From positions 1-38,756 of the forward strand of contig NZ_MSTI01000038.1 in the NCBI RefSeq assembly GCF_001949125.1: a stretch of 38,756 bases of DNA, written 5' to 3'. The translations under genes were made by a program, and so were the position numbers. The notes below the pieces were generated by a model that worked only from the letters and a program-made list of their open reading frames with translations, made no database searches and had not been told where the DNA came from. Every line of letters begins with the position of its first letter. Position 1 is the stretch's first letter. Source of the DNA: Deinococcus marmoris (lineage in GTDB: Bacteria > Deinococcota > Deinococci > Deinococcales > Deinococcaceae). This document shows positions 19,391 to 27,608 of the stretch, piece by piece.

Positions 19391-20406
19391 ACCTCTAGCG
19401 CTGCCCGCACTTGTTCCACCCGCGCAGACACGCTGCCCCGGACTTCCTGAAACCCGATACCGCGCGTTCCCAACTCCTGCCGGATAAAGCCCTGCTGCAC
19501 CGTGCGGACCGCCGTATTGGCCCGCCAGCCATCCTGCTCGTGGGCCAGATCGTCGTTGCACAGGAACGTGTGGACGTAGCGGGCGCGGCAGGCGTCGGCC
19601 AGCGCGTGTAACTCTGGCAGCGCTGTGCCCGTCAACAGGTAGGACCACATCAGCGTGGTGGCGGCGTTGGTGTCGCAGAAAACCCAGCGGTGGACGCCGG
19701 GGGTGCGGGCGGCCTCGTCCTCCAGGGCACGGTGGCCCAGCGCGATTTCCAGAAAGTGTTCGGGCGACAGCCTGCCGTCCTCGCGCTCGTACACGTCGCG
19801 GCCATATTCGCGGGCATATGTCGTGCCGAAGCTCTCGGCCAGCGCCCGCGTCAGTGTGCTTTTGCCGGTGCTTTCCGCGCCCAGCAGGACGACCCGCCCT
19901 ACGAAATGGGCGTAAACGGCGGGATCGAGAAACTGACGGTAGGCATGAATGTCGGCCCGGAGTTGCGTTCCGCTGATCGGTACGATTTCCCGCGCCCGGT
20001 CCACGCACACATGCGCCGCGCCCAGTTCCGCCGCCAGCGCGTCGCCGTAGCCCTCGCTGGTGTACACGGCGTCGGGATGCACGCCCCAGCCATCCAGCAC
20101 GCGGCGGACATAGGCCCGGTGAACTGCATCCGGCCCGTCGTTGGGCGGTGGGTTTGGCGCGTCGGGCAGCAGCTCCAGCCCCGGAAACAGCCGGGTGGGG
20201 AACAGTTCGCGGATCCAGTTCCGGCGCAGCGGCGAGGGCATCCCCGCGAAGTCCGGGCGGCTGTAGACCCACACGCTCACCCGTTCGCACTCGGCCAGCG
20301 CCCGCTCCAGCAGCAGCCTGTGGCCTTTGTGGAAGGGGGCGAATTTGCCGACGACCAGGGCGTGTCTGAATTGTGGCGCGGACTCAGGCACTGTGAGATC
20401 AGGCAA
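19387..20406 (-). CDS. nadR: NadR-like NMN adenylyltransferase / ribosylnicotinamide kinase
   Basis: 339 residues in two domains. The N-terminal nucleotidyltransferase has GKFAPFHKGH (20-29) and PISGTQLR (143-150), and converts NMN plus ATP to NAD. The C-terminal kinase has a P-loop GAESTGKS (176-183) and makes NMN from nicotinamide riboside. There is no helix-turn-helix domain, unlike the enterobacterial NadR repressor, so it is a pure enzyme. The TTG at 20406 has GGAGG six bases upstream and overlaps the pnuC stop by 8 bases, so it is translationally coupled. With PnuC it forms the riboside-uptake route to NAD. Confidence 0.93.
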   Translation of the reverse strand: MPDLTVPESAPQFRHALVVGKFAPFHKGHRLLLERALAECERVSVWVYSRPDFAGMPSPLRRNWIRELFPTRLFPGLELLPDAPNPPPNDGPDAVHRAYVRRVLDGWGVHPDAVYTSEGYGDALAAELGAAHVCVDRAREIVPISGTQLRADIHAYRQFLDPAVYAHFVGRVVLLGAESTGKSTLTRALAESFGTTYAREYGRDVYEREDGRLSPEHFLEIALGHRALEDEAARTPGVHRWVFCDTNAATTLMWSYLLTGTALPELHALADACRARYVHTFLCNDDLAHEQDGWRANTAVRTVQQGFIRQELGTRGIGFQEVRGSVSARVEQVRAALEV

Positions 20407-20989
20407 AGGCCACCTCCCGCGCCTCGTCCTGCTTCCAGCGGCTCCAGCCGTACACGCTCATGCCTGCCAGGATGAATTGCAGGGCGAACAGCACCCAGTA
20501 CTGCGTGTGCCAGAAAAACACGGCTTGCACGGCGTTGACCGCCACCCACACCGGCCAGGACCACGCCCAGCGGCGCGTCGTGGCGAAGTTGGCGATCAGG
20601 GCCAGCGTGACCGCCGCGAACTGAACGCCGTTCCACATGTCGCCGAAGTCGGTCAGGACCACCGTGTAAGCGAAGATCAGCAGGCTGGCGGCCCAGGTCA
20701 CGCCGTACCATCCGGCCTCGTTGAAGCGAATCTCGCCGCGTGCGCGCCGGGCTTCCAGATGCCACAGGTACAGACCGTGAATGCCGAACAGCAGGTACGT
20801 GACCTGCAACCCCGCCAGCATCCACTGCCCGCCCGCCAGGAACAGCAGGAAATACGGCAGCAGCGAGGCGTTGGACCAGTGCCAGTAGGTGCTGGCCTTG
20901 CCCCACAGGTAATACAGGCTGACGAGGACGCACAGGCCGCCCGCCAGATCAAGAGCCAGGGGCGGGAGGTTGAGGCCAAACAGATTCAT
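20399..20989 (-). CDS. pnuC: Nicotinamide riboside transporter PnuC
   Basis: 196 residues with seven likely membrane helices. PnuC features: a WGKASTYWHWSNASL segment, YLWHLEARRARG and the C-terminal YVLFALQFILAGMSVYGW. It brings nicotinamide riboside in by facilitated diffusion, trapped by the kinase of NadR encoded next. The ATG at 20989 overlaps the NADAR stop (ATGA) and has GGAGG 4 bases upstream. Confidence 0.93.
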   Translation of the reverse strand: MNLFGLNLPPLALDLAGGLCVLVSLYYLWGKASTYWHWSNASLLPYFLLFLAGGQWMLAGLQVTYLLFGIHGLYLWHLEARRARGEIRFNEAGWYGVTWAASLLIFAYTVVLTDFGDMWNGVQFAAVTLALIANFATTRRWAWSWPVWVAVNAVQAVFFWHTQYWVLFALQFILAGMSVYGWSRWKQDEAREVAFA

Positions 20990-21432
20990 GCGTCCTCCCG
21001 CAAAGCCACGCGCAATTCCATCAGCAGTTCGCCCAGGCGGTTGCGGCCCGAACCGTCGCCGCCGTCGGCCCAGTAAGCGTCGTTGCGGGTGTGTTCCACG
21101 AGAATCGCGTCGCCCGTCCCCAGCAGCAGCGCCCGCAATTCTGGACGCTGGGTGAATTTGGCGTGCAGGGCGGTTCGCATGATGTCGTCCTTCACGGCGT
21201 CCCAGTCGGCGCGGAAGGGCAGGTCACGTCTGCGCCCCATCTGTGCCGCCAGCATGGGCGTGGGCTGCGCGCGGACCTCTTCCTCAAATGGGGTTCCGGC
21301 AAATTTCTGCGCCTGAAAGTAGTGTTCGGAGGTGGGCCACGTCACGCCCCCGATGTCGATGGGATGGCGGCTGAAGTTGCTGAATTCGCCGTAGGGTTTG
21401 TCGGTGCTGTAAAAGAGAATCTGTTTCATCAT
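20986..21432 (-). CDS. NADAR-family N-glycosidase-like protein
   Basis: 148 residues. The signature GEFSNFSRHPIDIGG, WPTSEHYFQAQKF and the C-terminal GRNRLGELLMELR belong to the NADAR/YbiA (DUF1768) family. Members cleave N-glycosidic bonds in riboflavin intermediates or remove ADP-ribose from guanine in DNA (as antitoxins of DarT1). No DarT-like toxin gene is nearby. It is the first gene of an operon with pnuC and nadR (ATGA and 8-base overlaps), which ties it to NAD-related metabolites. Two adjacent ATGs could serve; GAGGT fits the second better. Confidence 0.88.
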   Translation of the reverse strand: MMKQILFYSTDKPYGEFSNFSRHPIDIGGVTWPTSEHYFQAQKFAGTPFEEEVRAQPTPMLAAQMGRRRDLPFRADWDAVKDDIMRTALHAKFTQRPELRALLLGTGDAILVEHTRNDAYWADGGDGSGRNRLGELLMELRVALREDA

Positions 21433-21606
21433 CGGACCTCTATCCGTATGCGCCGTCGCCTGGGCTGACGGGAGTTGAGGGCGGTGCTACATTCATCGCA
21501 GGTGACCCTCTGCACAGTTCGGTGGCATGGGGGGCCGTTGCGTTGGCCGTGAACACTGCCCCCATGAACTACTTCGCCCGCCGTTCATTCCGGCCCTGGA
21601 GGAACC

Positions 21607-22302
21607 ATGCTCACCCGTTCCCGCCTGCTCGGCCTGACGCTGCTGACCCTTGCCATTACCGCTTGCGGCGGCCCGACGCCTCCGCCTGCGACCTCGCTTG
21701 TCCCGACGGGCACCATCACGTCCGGTAACACAGAGAACGGCACTTTCGGCGCTCCGCTGCCCACCACGGTCACCATCACCGGAACGAATCTGCTGGGGGC
21801 CACGCTGGACTTTGGCGGCGAAGGCACCGGCACGGCCCTGAGCATCAACGCGGCGGGCACCGTTCTGACCGTGGTTGCGCCGCCGAATCAGGCGGGCCGC
21901 CGCCCTGTGGTCGTCAGCACCCCGAACGGCAAGGTGAACGCGGGGGTGTATACCTTCATTCAGAGCGCTCCCAGGCCCCAGGTCTACCTGCTGAGCGCCG
22001 TCCCCACGGGCGGCCCCGCAGCGGGCGGCACCACCGTTACCCTGGCCTTCGATGGCAACCTGACCTATAACCCGGTCAATCCGGCTGGTTTCACCCTGCC
22101 CGACGTGTACTTCGGGGCGGTTCAGGCCACCGGGGTCAGGGCTCCCGTTCTGGCTGTCGGCCCCGGCCCGACTGAGAAATACACGATTACCGCCGTGGCC
22201 CCCGCTGGCAGCGGCTTTGCGAACATCACCCTGAAATGCCCGGTGGCGAGTTGCTACACCTTCAGCACCACCAACGCCGTGCCGTTCCAGTATCTGCCGT
22301 AA
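21607..22302 (+). CDS. IPT/TIG-domain lipoprotein
   Basis: 231 residues. Lipoprotein signal with lipobox ITAC (Cys20), a short Pro/Thr linker, then two immunoglobulin-like IPT/TIG domains (about residues 45-120 and 125-225), recognisable by the GTNLLGATLDFGG and PVVVSTPNGKVNAG patterns. Probably anchored in the envelope and binding another surface component; function unknown. The ATG at 21607 has GGAGG 4 bases upstream. Its upstream region of 174 bases, divergent from the NADAR gene, holds no clear promoter. Confidence 0.8.
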   Translation: MLTRSRLLGLTLLTLAITACGGPTPPPATSLVPTGTITSGNTENGTFGAPLPTTVTITGTNLLGATLDFGGEGTGTALSINAAGTVLTVVAPPNQAGRRPVVVSTPNGKVNAGVYTFIQSAPRPQVYLLSAVPTGGPAAGGTTVTLAFDGNLTYNPVNPAGFTLPDVYFGAVQATGVRAPVLAVGPGPTEKYTITAVAPAGSGFANITLKCPVASCYTFSTTNAVPFQYLP

Positions 22303-22385
22303 TCGGCGCAGAGAGAAAGTTTGAGCGCGCAGGTCGGTATCCACGCCATCCGGCCTGCGTTCCTGTGGGGTGGCGGTGTGAGGCA

Positions 22386-22763
22386 CTACAGGTCTTCCCC
22401 TCCAATCCTCGTTAAAACCGCCGCCTGCCGCGCCAGGGCCGTCAATTTCCACCCACCATCCTCCCGTGCCAGTAGCCCCAGTTGCCCCAGCCCCAGCAGC
22501 GCCGCCGTGAATTCCTGCCGGGACAGGTCCGCCACCGTCGCGCCACCGTTCGCGGGAATGCTGTCCTCGAAAGGATTCATCGGGTCCAGCAGATCAAACA
22601 GGCCCACGAAGACATGCGTTTCGCGGTCTGAGAGTTCCCCGATAATCCGTAGCGTCTGAAATTTGTCCAGCGCGGGTGGCGGAAAGTTCAGCAGGCATCC
22701 GGCCAGGGCGCGGGCGATGAAGCGCAGTTTGGCTTCGAACTCGGCTATCTCCCTGAAGCGCTG
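22386..22763 (-). pseudogene. Truncated paralogue of the upstream unknown gene (C-terminal 125 codons)
   Basis: Directly after the stop of the 222-residue gene, and in the same frame, the sequence continues as 125 codons that align with that protein from about its residue 74 to the end. Shared blocks include FIARALAGC, FQTLRII, LSRQEF/LTRQEF and GGEDL/GGDDI. The first 73 or so residues are missing and there is no good start; an ATG at 22607 would give only the last third. GC content is high, like the rest of the window and unlike the intact copy. It looks like the remains of a resident copy after the other was inserted or recombined in. Confidence 0.7.
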
Positions 22764-23432
22764 TCAGATGTCATCACCCCCAAACTGGCTCAGGTGGGCA
22801 ACTTGACGTGCAAGGCTAGTCAGTTTCCAGGCAAAGCCTGATCCAGAATGTCTTGGCGTATCTACCCAATCACCTTCCCGATTGGTTAAATTTTCTTTAC
22901 TCAAAAGCCCAAGTTGCTGAAGACCCAAGAGTGCGGATACAAACTCCTGACGGGTCAGTCCAGCAACAGATATTTGTGTATCTACTGGAATGAAATCTTG
23001 ATATGGGTTGATTGGATCAAGGATTTGAAAGTATTCGACGAAGACTGTCATTTCGCGATCCGACATGCTCTCGATAATCCTCAATGTCTGAAAGCGATCC
23101 AGTCGTGGGGGAGGGAAGCTCAAGGCACAGCCTGCTAGCGCACGAGCAATAAAATGCAGCTTGTCCTCCGACTCTGCTACTTCCGCTGCCCTCAAGGCTT
23201 GTATGACGTTGGCGGCAAACGCCTCGGATTTGATGTATTCACGATCTAGAGTGAGTTTACCTGCCTCAATCTTTCGATTTAGCAAATTGACTTCATAGCG
23301 TAATGCCCCTTCAAACTGCTCCATCTTGCGCTGACTGGCGGCGATGTAAATCCCTTGAAGAAGGGTGGCCGGAATATTGACGCCGGGAATAGTGGTCAGG
23401 ATGGGGAGGACGCGTTCAAGCTGCTTGCTCAC
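22764..23432 (-). CDS. Unknown helical protein coupled to nadV
   Basis: 222 residues, not a named family that I recognise. The N-terminus (ILTTIPGVNIPATLLQGIYI) is hydrophobic and may touch the membrane. It is followed by a long charged helix and a second all-helical part with FIARALAGC, TLRIIESMSDREM and TRQEFVSALLGLQQLGLL, the last resembling a small winged helix. Many uncharacterised bacterial proteins share this general layout. The GTG overlaps the nadV stop as GTGA, so translation is coupled to an NAD-salvage enzyme. The gene is clearly AT-richer (roughly 45-50% GC against well over 60% around it), suggesting recent transfer. A truncated paralogue follows. Confidence 0.75.
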   Translation of the reverse strand: MSKQLERVLPILTTIPGVNIPATLLQGIYIAASQRKMEQFEGALRYEVNLLNRKIEAGKLTLDREYIKSEAFAANVIQALRAAEVAESEDKLHFIARALAGCALSFPPPRLDRFQTLRIIESMSDREMTVFVEYFQILDPINPYQDFIPVDTQISVAGLTRQEFVSALLGLQQLGLLSKENLTNREGDWVDTPRHSGSGFAWKLTSLARQVAHLSQFGGDDI

Positions 23433-24829
23433 CCCCGCCCCCGAATTTCCTCCAAGCTATCCCGCACCAGCAGCTCCCCATCCCTATAAACCGTCCGCAT
23501 CAACGAGCCGGGAAAATCCGTGTCGAAGGTGTAATACGCCCGTGTGGTCATGCGGCCATTCTCCATAACCAGGTCCAGCACGCCGTCCTTGCTGCGCTTG
23601 CCGGGATCGGTCACGGGGTCCTTGTAGATGCCCCGGTACGCGCCGTCGATCAGGCCCGCGCTGGCCTTGTAGGCGAAGCGCTGGGTGTCGCGGTCCACCT
23701 TTTGCAGCAGCGCTCCGCCCATGCCGAAGGTCACGTTCTCGGCGGAAAAGCCGTCGATCAGCAGGTTCTGCAGAATCTGGGTGATGGTCTGTTCGTCCAC
23801 CCCGTCGCCCTGAATCACGCGCACATGGTTGAGAACCTGATAGCCCTTCTTGTTGACCGTGGTGCCAAATTTGGCGGCCAGGGCGCGCACGGCCAGCCGG
23901 ACCATCGCGGGCGGCTCGCCGCTGTCCGGGCGAACAACCAGGGTGCCGCCGCTGTCAATCACCAGTTGGCGCAGTGTTTCGCCCCAGTGGGTGTTGATGG
24001 CGTATTTCAGGTCATAGGAGTCGCTGACCACCGAGTACAGACTGCCCGGCTTGCCGAACTGCGCCACCATGTTGCGGTAGGCGTCCACCTCGTGCTCCTT
24101 GCCCCAACTGGTGATCGTGCTGTGTTCGGCGGCGGGGATGGAAAAGCCCGCGATGTCGGCGTCGTAGTGGTTTCGGGCCACGCGTAGGGCTTCCAGGGTG
24201 TCGCTGCCCTGAAAGTTGACCAAGTGCGCCAGCGCCCCCAGGCCCGCGCTCTCGCGGCTGGACACGCCCCGGCTGCCGAAGTCGTGCAGCTTGAAGGGCA
24301 GTTCCGCCGCCGCGTCGTCGCAGGTCTGTTCCAGCGCCTTGCCGATGATCTGGCGGATGTGCCAGCTCTGCGTGCAGACCGTGATGGGATACCACACCCG
24401 CATCAGCATGGTCTCGAACCAGCCAACCAGCCACGGCAACTCGGGATCGGTGTTGGTCACGCTCATCAGCACGTTGTGGATGGGAACCAGGGTGCCTTCA
24501 GGGACAGCGCGCACTTCCAGCGGGAGCCTGCCACCGTGGACATTCACCACGCGCATCCAGCCGTCATAGGGAAAGGGTTCGCCGTGCGGTTCGATCAGGC
24601 TGCGGGCTTCCTCCACCATCTCGGCAGTAATCCGGCGCGTCAGGTAGCGGTCCAGAATGTATTGCAGCCCAAAAAAGCGCGTGACCGGATAGCGCCCGCC
24701 GCGCGATTCCAGATACGAGAACAGCCGCGTGGTACCGGGAGGGTACTGGAGAAAGTGGCTGCTCTTGTAGCTGTCGGTGTCGATGATCAGGTTGTCGTCG
24801 CTCAGGTGGGGGAGGGCAGTGCGGGTCAT
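23429..24829 (-). CDS. nadV: Nicotinamide phosphoribosyltransferase
   Basis: Makes NMN from nicotinamide and PRPP, the first step of the two-step route to NAD finished by an NMN adenylyltransferase such as NadR. 466 residues, normal for NAMPT/NadV. Features: DTDSYKSSHFLQYP at the N-terminus, LHDFGSRGVSS, GFSIPAAEHSTITSWG, the PRPP-phosphate-binding VVRPDSGEPP and FGMGGALLQKVDRDT. The ATG at 24829 has AGGAGG 7 bases upstream. An AT-rich upstream region holds a TTGACT/TATTTT promoter and TATGAG repeats. Its stop overlaps the next gene by 4 bases. Confidence 0.95.
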   Translation of the reverse strand: MTRTALPHLSDDNLIIDTDSYKSSHFLQYPPGTTRLFSYLESRGGRYPVTRFFGLQYILDRYLTRRITAEMVEEARSLIEPHGEPFPYDGWMRVVNVHGGRLPLEVRAVPEGTLVPIHNVLMSVTNTDPELPWLVGWFETMLMRVWYPITVCTQSWHIRQIIGKALEQTCDDAAAELPFKLHDFGSRGVSSRESAGLGALAHLVNFQGSDTLEALRVARNHYDADIAGFSIPAAEHSTITSWGKEHEVDAYRNMVAQFGKPGSLYSVVSDSYDLKYAINTHWGETLRQLVIDSGGTLVVRPDSGEPPAMVRLAVRALAAKFGTTVNKKGYQVLNHVRVIQGDGVDEQTITQILQNLLIDGFSAENVTFGMGGALLQKVDRDTQRFAYKASAGLIDGAYRGIYKDPVTDPGKRSKDGVLDLVMENGRMTTRAYYTFDTDFPGSLMRTVYRDGELLVRDSLEEIRGRG

Positions 24830-24861
24830 GATGGAACCTCCTGTGGTCCTTCTTTCTGTTG

Positions 24862-24900
24862 CTCATAATTAAAAAATAGACTATGAGTAGTATGAGTCAA
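24862..24900 (-). promoter_or_regulatory. nadV promoter with TATGAG/CTCATA repeats (candidate operator)
   Basis: On the minus strand TTGACT (24900-24895) and TATTTT (24878-24873), 16 bases apart, form a promoter. On the plus strand CTCATA (24862-24867), TATGAG (24882-24887) and TATGAG (24891-24896) form an inverted plus a direct repeat with 9-base period. The repeats overlap the -35 box and flank the -10 box. A repressor bound here would block polymerase. The motif does not match NrtR or NiaR sites that I know. Confidence 0.5.
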
Positions 24901-25016
24901 GCATCTCTCGTTTCTACCTTCTCTGGACCGGATGGGACTTTTCTCGCACTTTAGACCCCACTGGGGGGCCTCCGTCAGATGGGAAGTCCTTCATACCCGC
25001 GTGGCAGGGCTGCCTT

Positions 25017-25022
25017 TAGCAT
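25017..25022 (+). promoter_or_regulatory. -10 box for leaderless G8-protein transcript
   Basis: TAGCAT, then six bases (TCCTTC), then ATG at 25029. The same hexamer precedes the leaderless ORF at 36347. Confidence 0.6.
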
Positions 25023-25028
25023 TCCTTC

Positions 25029-27554
25029 ATGACTGTGCGGCTGTGGCCCTCCTTCCTGCTTCTTACTGCCGCATTGATCGGCTGTGGCGCTGCGCCGGGG
25101 CAGGCCGGGGCCACGCTGCCGCCACAGCCCCAGGAGCAGCCACACGCCCAACCGCCGGAAACGCCGCCCCTGCCCACTGCCAATCTGTCGCGCGTCGACT
25201 GGAGCGCCGCCTCCACCTGGCCCGGCGGCAAGCTTCCGGCAGCCGGGCAGACCGTGACCCTGCCCGCTGGCAAGCGCGTCGTGCTGGACGTGTCGCCCCC
25301 TGATCTGGCGGGTCTGACCATCCCAGCGGGCAGTGCGCTGGAATTTGCCGGGCAGGACCTGACCCTGCGTGCCGGGTGGATCATGCTGCACGGCGAACTG
25401 CGCGTGGGCAGCGAGGCCAGTCCTTTTACACACCGCGCCGAGATCGTGCTGACCGATCAGACGCCCGGCGAGGACGTGATGGGCATGGGGGACCGCGTAA
25501 TCGGCGTGATGGGCGGCGCGCTGGAATTGCACGGACAGCCCCGGCTGGCCTGGACCCGCCTGAGCGCCACCGTATCGGCAGGCAGCCGCACCCTGACCCT
25601 GGACCGCGCCCCTGACTGGGCGGCAGGCGACACCCTGACCCTGACCAGCACCGACTTTGGCCCCGCCCAGACCGAGGAAGTGGCCGTGCAGAGCGTTTCC
25701 GGCAGGACCGTCATGCTGGCCCTACCGCTGAAATACACCCACTGGGGCCAGGACGCGAAGTTTGGAACGCGCACCGTCTCTGAGCGGGCGGAGGTGGGAC
25801 TGCTGACTCGCAACATCCGCATCAGCGCAGGAGAGGATGCCCTGAAAACCGGGCTGGGCGCGCAGATCATGGTGATGGCCGGGGGGCAGGCCCGCATCGA
25901 GGGCGCGGAACTGATGCGGGTGGGCCAGCGCAATACCCTGCGCCGCTACCCGGTCCACTTTCATCAGGTGGGCGACGCCTCGGCCTCGTATGTGCGCGGC
26001 AACAGCATTCACGCTTCGTTCAACCGCTGCGTCACCATCCACGGCACCCAGAACCTGCGCGTGCAGGACAACGTGACCTACGACAGCGTGGGCCACTGCA
26101 TCTTTCTGGAAGACGGCGACGAGACCGGCAATAGCCTGTCCGGCAACCTGATCACGCGGGTGCGTGCGCCCGACAAGAAGCGCGGCGAGACGCCGTTGCT
26201 GGATAGCGACAAGCGCCCGGCGGCGTTCTGGCTCACCAACTCGGCCAACACGGTCACGGGCAACGTGGCGGCGGGGGTGGACGGTGTGGGCTTCTGGTAC
26301 GCGCTGCCCGAGCATCCCACCGGACTGGCCACCGAGCGGGGCAAAACCATCTGGCCGCGCCGCACGCCGCTGGGGGTGTTCAGCAATAACCTCGCCCACA
26401 GCGGCGATACCGGTCTGAACGTGGACGACGGCCCCCGCCCCGACGGCACCACCGAGAGCGCCTATTACCAGCCCCTGAGCAACCCGGCGGACGGGAAATC
26501 GGCGGGCGTGCGCGCCAGCTTTGGGGGGTTTACCGCCTATAAACAGCGCGATCACGGCGTCTGGTTGCGCGGCGCGGGCCTGACGCTGAGCAGCGCGACG
26601 CTGGCCGACAACGGCGTGGGCGCAACCTTCGCCGCCAACGACTCGCTGATGGACAGCGCGTTGCTGGTGGGCGAGACCGCCAACCTGGGCACCCCCGAGG
26701 ACTGGGAGGCAAAGGGCGCGGGGGGCCGCAGCCTGCCCCGCCCCTGGGACGCGGCGTTTCCGGTGCGCGGTTTTCAGTTCTATGACGGTCACGTATCCAT
26801 CCAGAACAGCGCTGTCGCTGCCTTCAAATCCACCTCCGTGCGGCAGGCCAGCGGCCTGGGCTACCTGACCGGGAACGCCTTCGCGCTGGAGCCGCAGAAC
26901 GACGCGCGCGGCCTGTCCTGGCTGGACGACAGCGCCCGCGTGTACTTTCCACCCGCCAAAGCGGGGATGGACGGCGATCTGGCCGCCACCTTCCTGGACG
27001 CGGATGGCAGCGTGAGTGGTGCGGCAGGAAAGACCATCACCGCCAGCCCCCTGCTGAAGGACGCCCCCGACTGCGCGGCGAAAACGGTCTGGAACGCCAG
27101 CCTGTGCGCGGGCCAGTACGCCCACCTGTGGCTGAACGACACGACGGGGGGCAAAATTGCGCCGCTGAACGTCAAGAATGCGCGTGGCACGGCCATCAGC
27201 CTCAGCGGCACGCCGGGAAACAGCACCGACGACTTCCACACCAGCGTGCGCCTGGGCGAGACCTACGCGCTCACGCCGTCCGGGGCCTCGGCCCACCTGC
27301 GCCTGGGCTTCGGCGGGCGCAAACCCGGCGACACCCTGCGCCTGAGCCTGCCCGCGTCCGGCGAGCCGATCCTCTACCGTGACTGGTGGGTGGACGAGCG
27401 CAACCGCCTCAAAAAAGTGTCGCTGGCCGAGCTGGAGGGGTCCACAGGCGACAGCTACGCGCTGGAGGGCGGCAGATTGCACCTGAAACTGGTGGTGCAA
27501 GGTGACCGTGATTATGCCGTGGTGGACGTGTGTGCAGCCGCGCTGTGCAAATAG
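25029..27554 (+). CDS. G8-domain parallel beta-helix lipoprotein (CEMIP/TMEM2-like)
   Basis: 841 residues. A lipoprotein signal (LLTAALIGC, Cys19) and a Pro-rich linker are followed by a G8 domain (about residues 55-160: DWSAASTWPGGKLPAAGQTV through ELRVGSEASPFTHRAEIVL). A right-handed beta-helix region with PbH1-type turns comes next (RNSIHASFNRCVTIHG-like, NNLAHSGDTGLNVDDG). This order occurs in the vertebrate hyaluronan-binding/degrading proteins CEMIP and TMEM2 and in bacterial relatives. A surface polysaccharide-binding or -cleaving role is inferred. Leaderless start from TAGCAT. A 10-bp hairpin follows the stop. Confidence 0.82.
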   Translation: MTVRLWPSFLLLTAALIGCGAAPGQAGATLPPQPQEQPHAQPPETPPLPTANLSRVDWSAASTWPGGKLPAAGQTVTLPAGKRVVLDVSPPDLAGLTIPAGSALEFAGQDLTLRAGWIMLHGELRVGSEASPFTHRAEIVLTDQTPGEDVMGMGDRVIGVMGGALELHGQPRLAWTRLSATVSAGSRTLTLDRAPDWAAGDTLTLTSTDFGPAQTEEVAVQSVSGRTVMLALPLKYTHWGQDAKFGTRTVSERAEVGLLTRNIRISAGEDALKTGLGAQIMVMAGGQARIEGAELMRVGQRNTLRRYPVHFHQVGDASASYVRGNSIHASFNRCVTIHGTQNLRVQDNVTYDSVGHCIFLEDGDETGNSLSGNLITRVRAPDKKRGETPLLDSDKRPAAFWLTNSANTVTGNVAAGVDGVGFWYALPEHPTGLATERGKTIWPRRTPLGVFSNNLAHSGDTGLNVDDGPRPDGTTESAYYQPLSNPADGKSAGVRASFGGFTAYKQRDHGVWLRGAGLTLSSATLADNGVGATFAANDSLMDSALLVGETANLGTPEDWEAKGAGGRSLPRPWDAAFPVRGFQFYDGHVSIQNSAVAAFKSTSVRQASGLGYLTGNAFALEPQNDARGLSWLDDSARVYFPPAKAGMDGDLAATFLDADGSVSGAAGKTITASPLLKDAPDCAAKTVWNASLCAGQYAHLWLNDTTGGKIAPLNVKNARGTAISLSGTPGNSTDDFHTSVRLGETYALTPSGASAHLRLGFGGRKPGDTLRLSLPASGEPILYRDWWVDERNRLKKVSLAELEGSTGDSYALEGGRLHLKLVVQGDRDYAVVDVCAAALCK

Positions 27555-27567
27555 CGGGAACGGAAAA

Positions 27568-27594
27568 GGGGAGAGGCCACCGTCGCCTCTCCCC
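27568..27594. terminator. Hairpin between convergent G8 and SDR genes
   Basis: GGGGAGAGGC (27568-27577) pairs perfectly with GCCTCTCCCC (27585-27594), loop 7. On the minus strand it is followed by TTTTCC, so it best serves the SDR gene; on the plus strand the T-run is weak. Confidence 0.7.
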
Positions 27595-27608
27595 CCTGCC
27601 TTGCCCGC

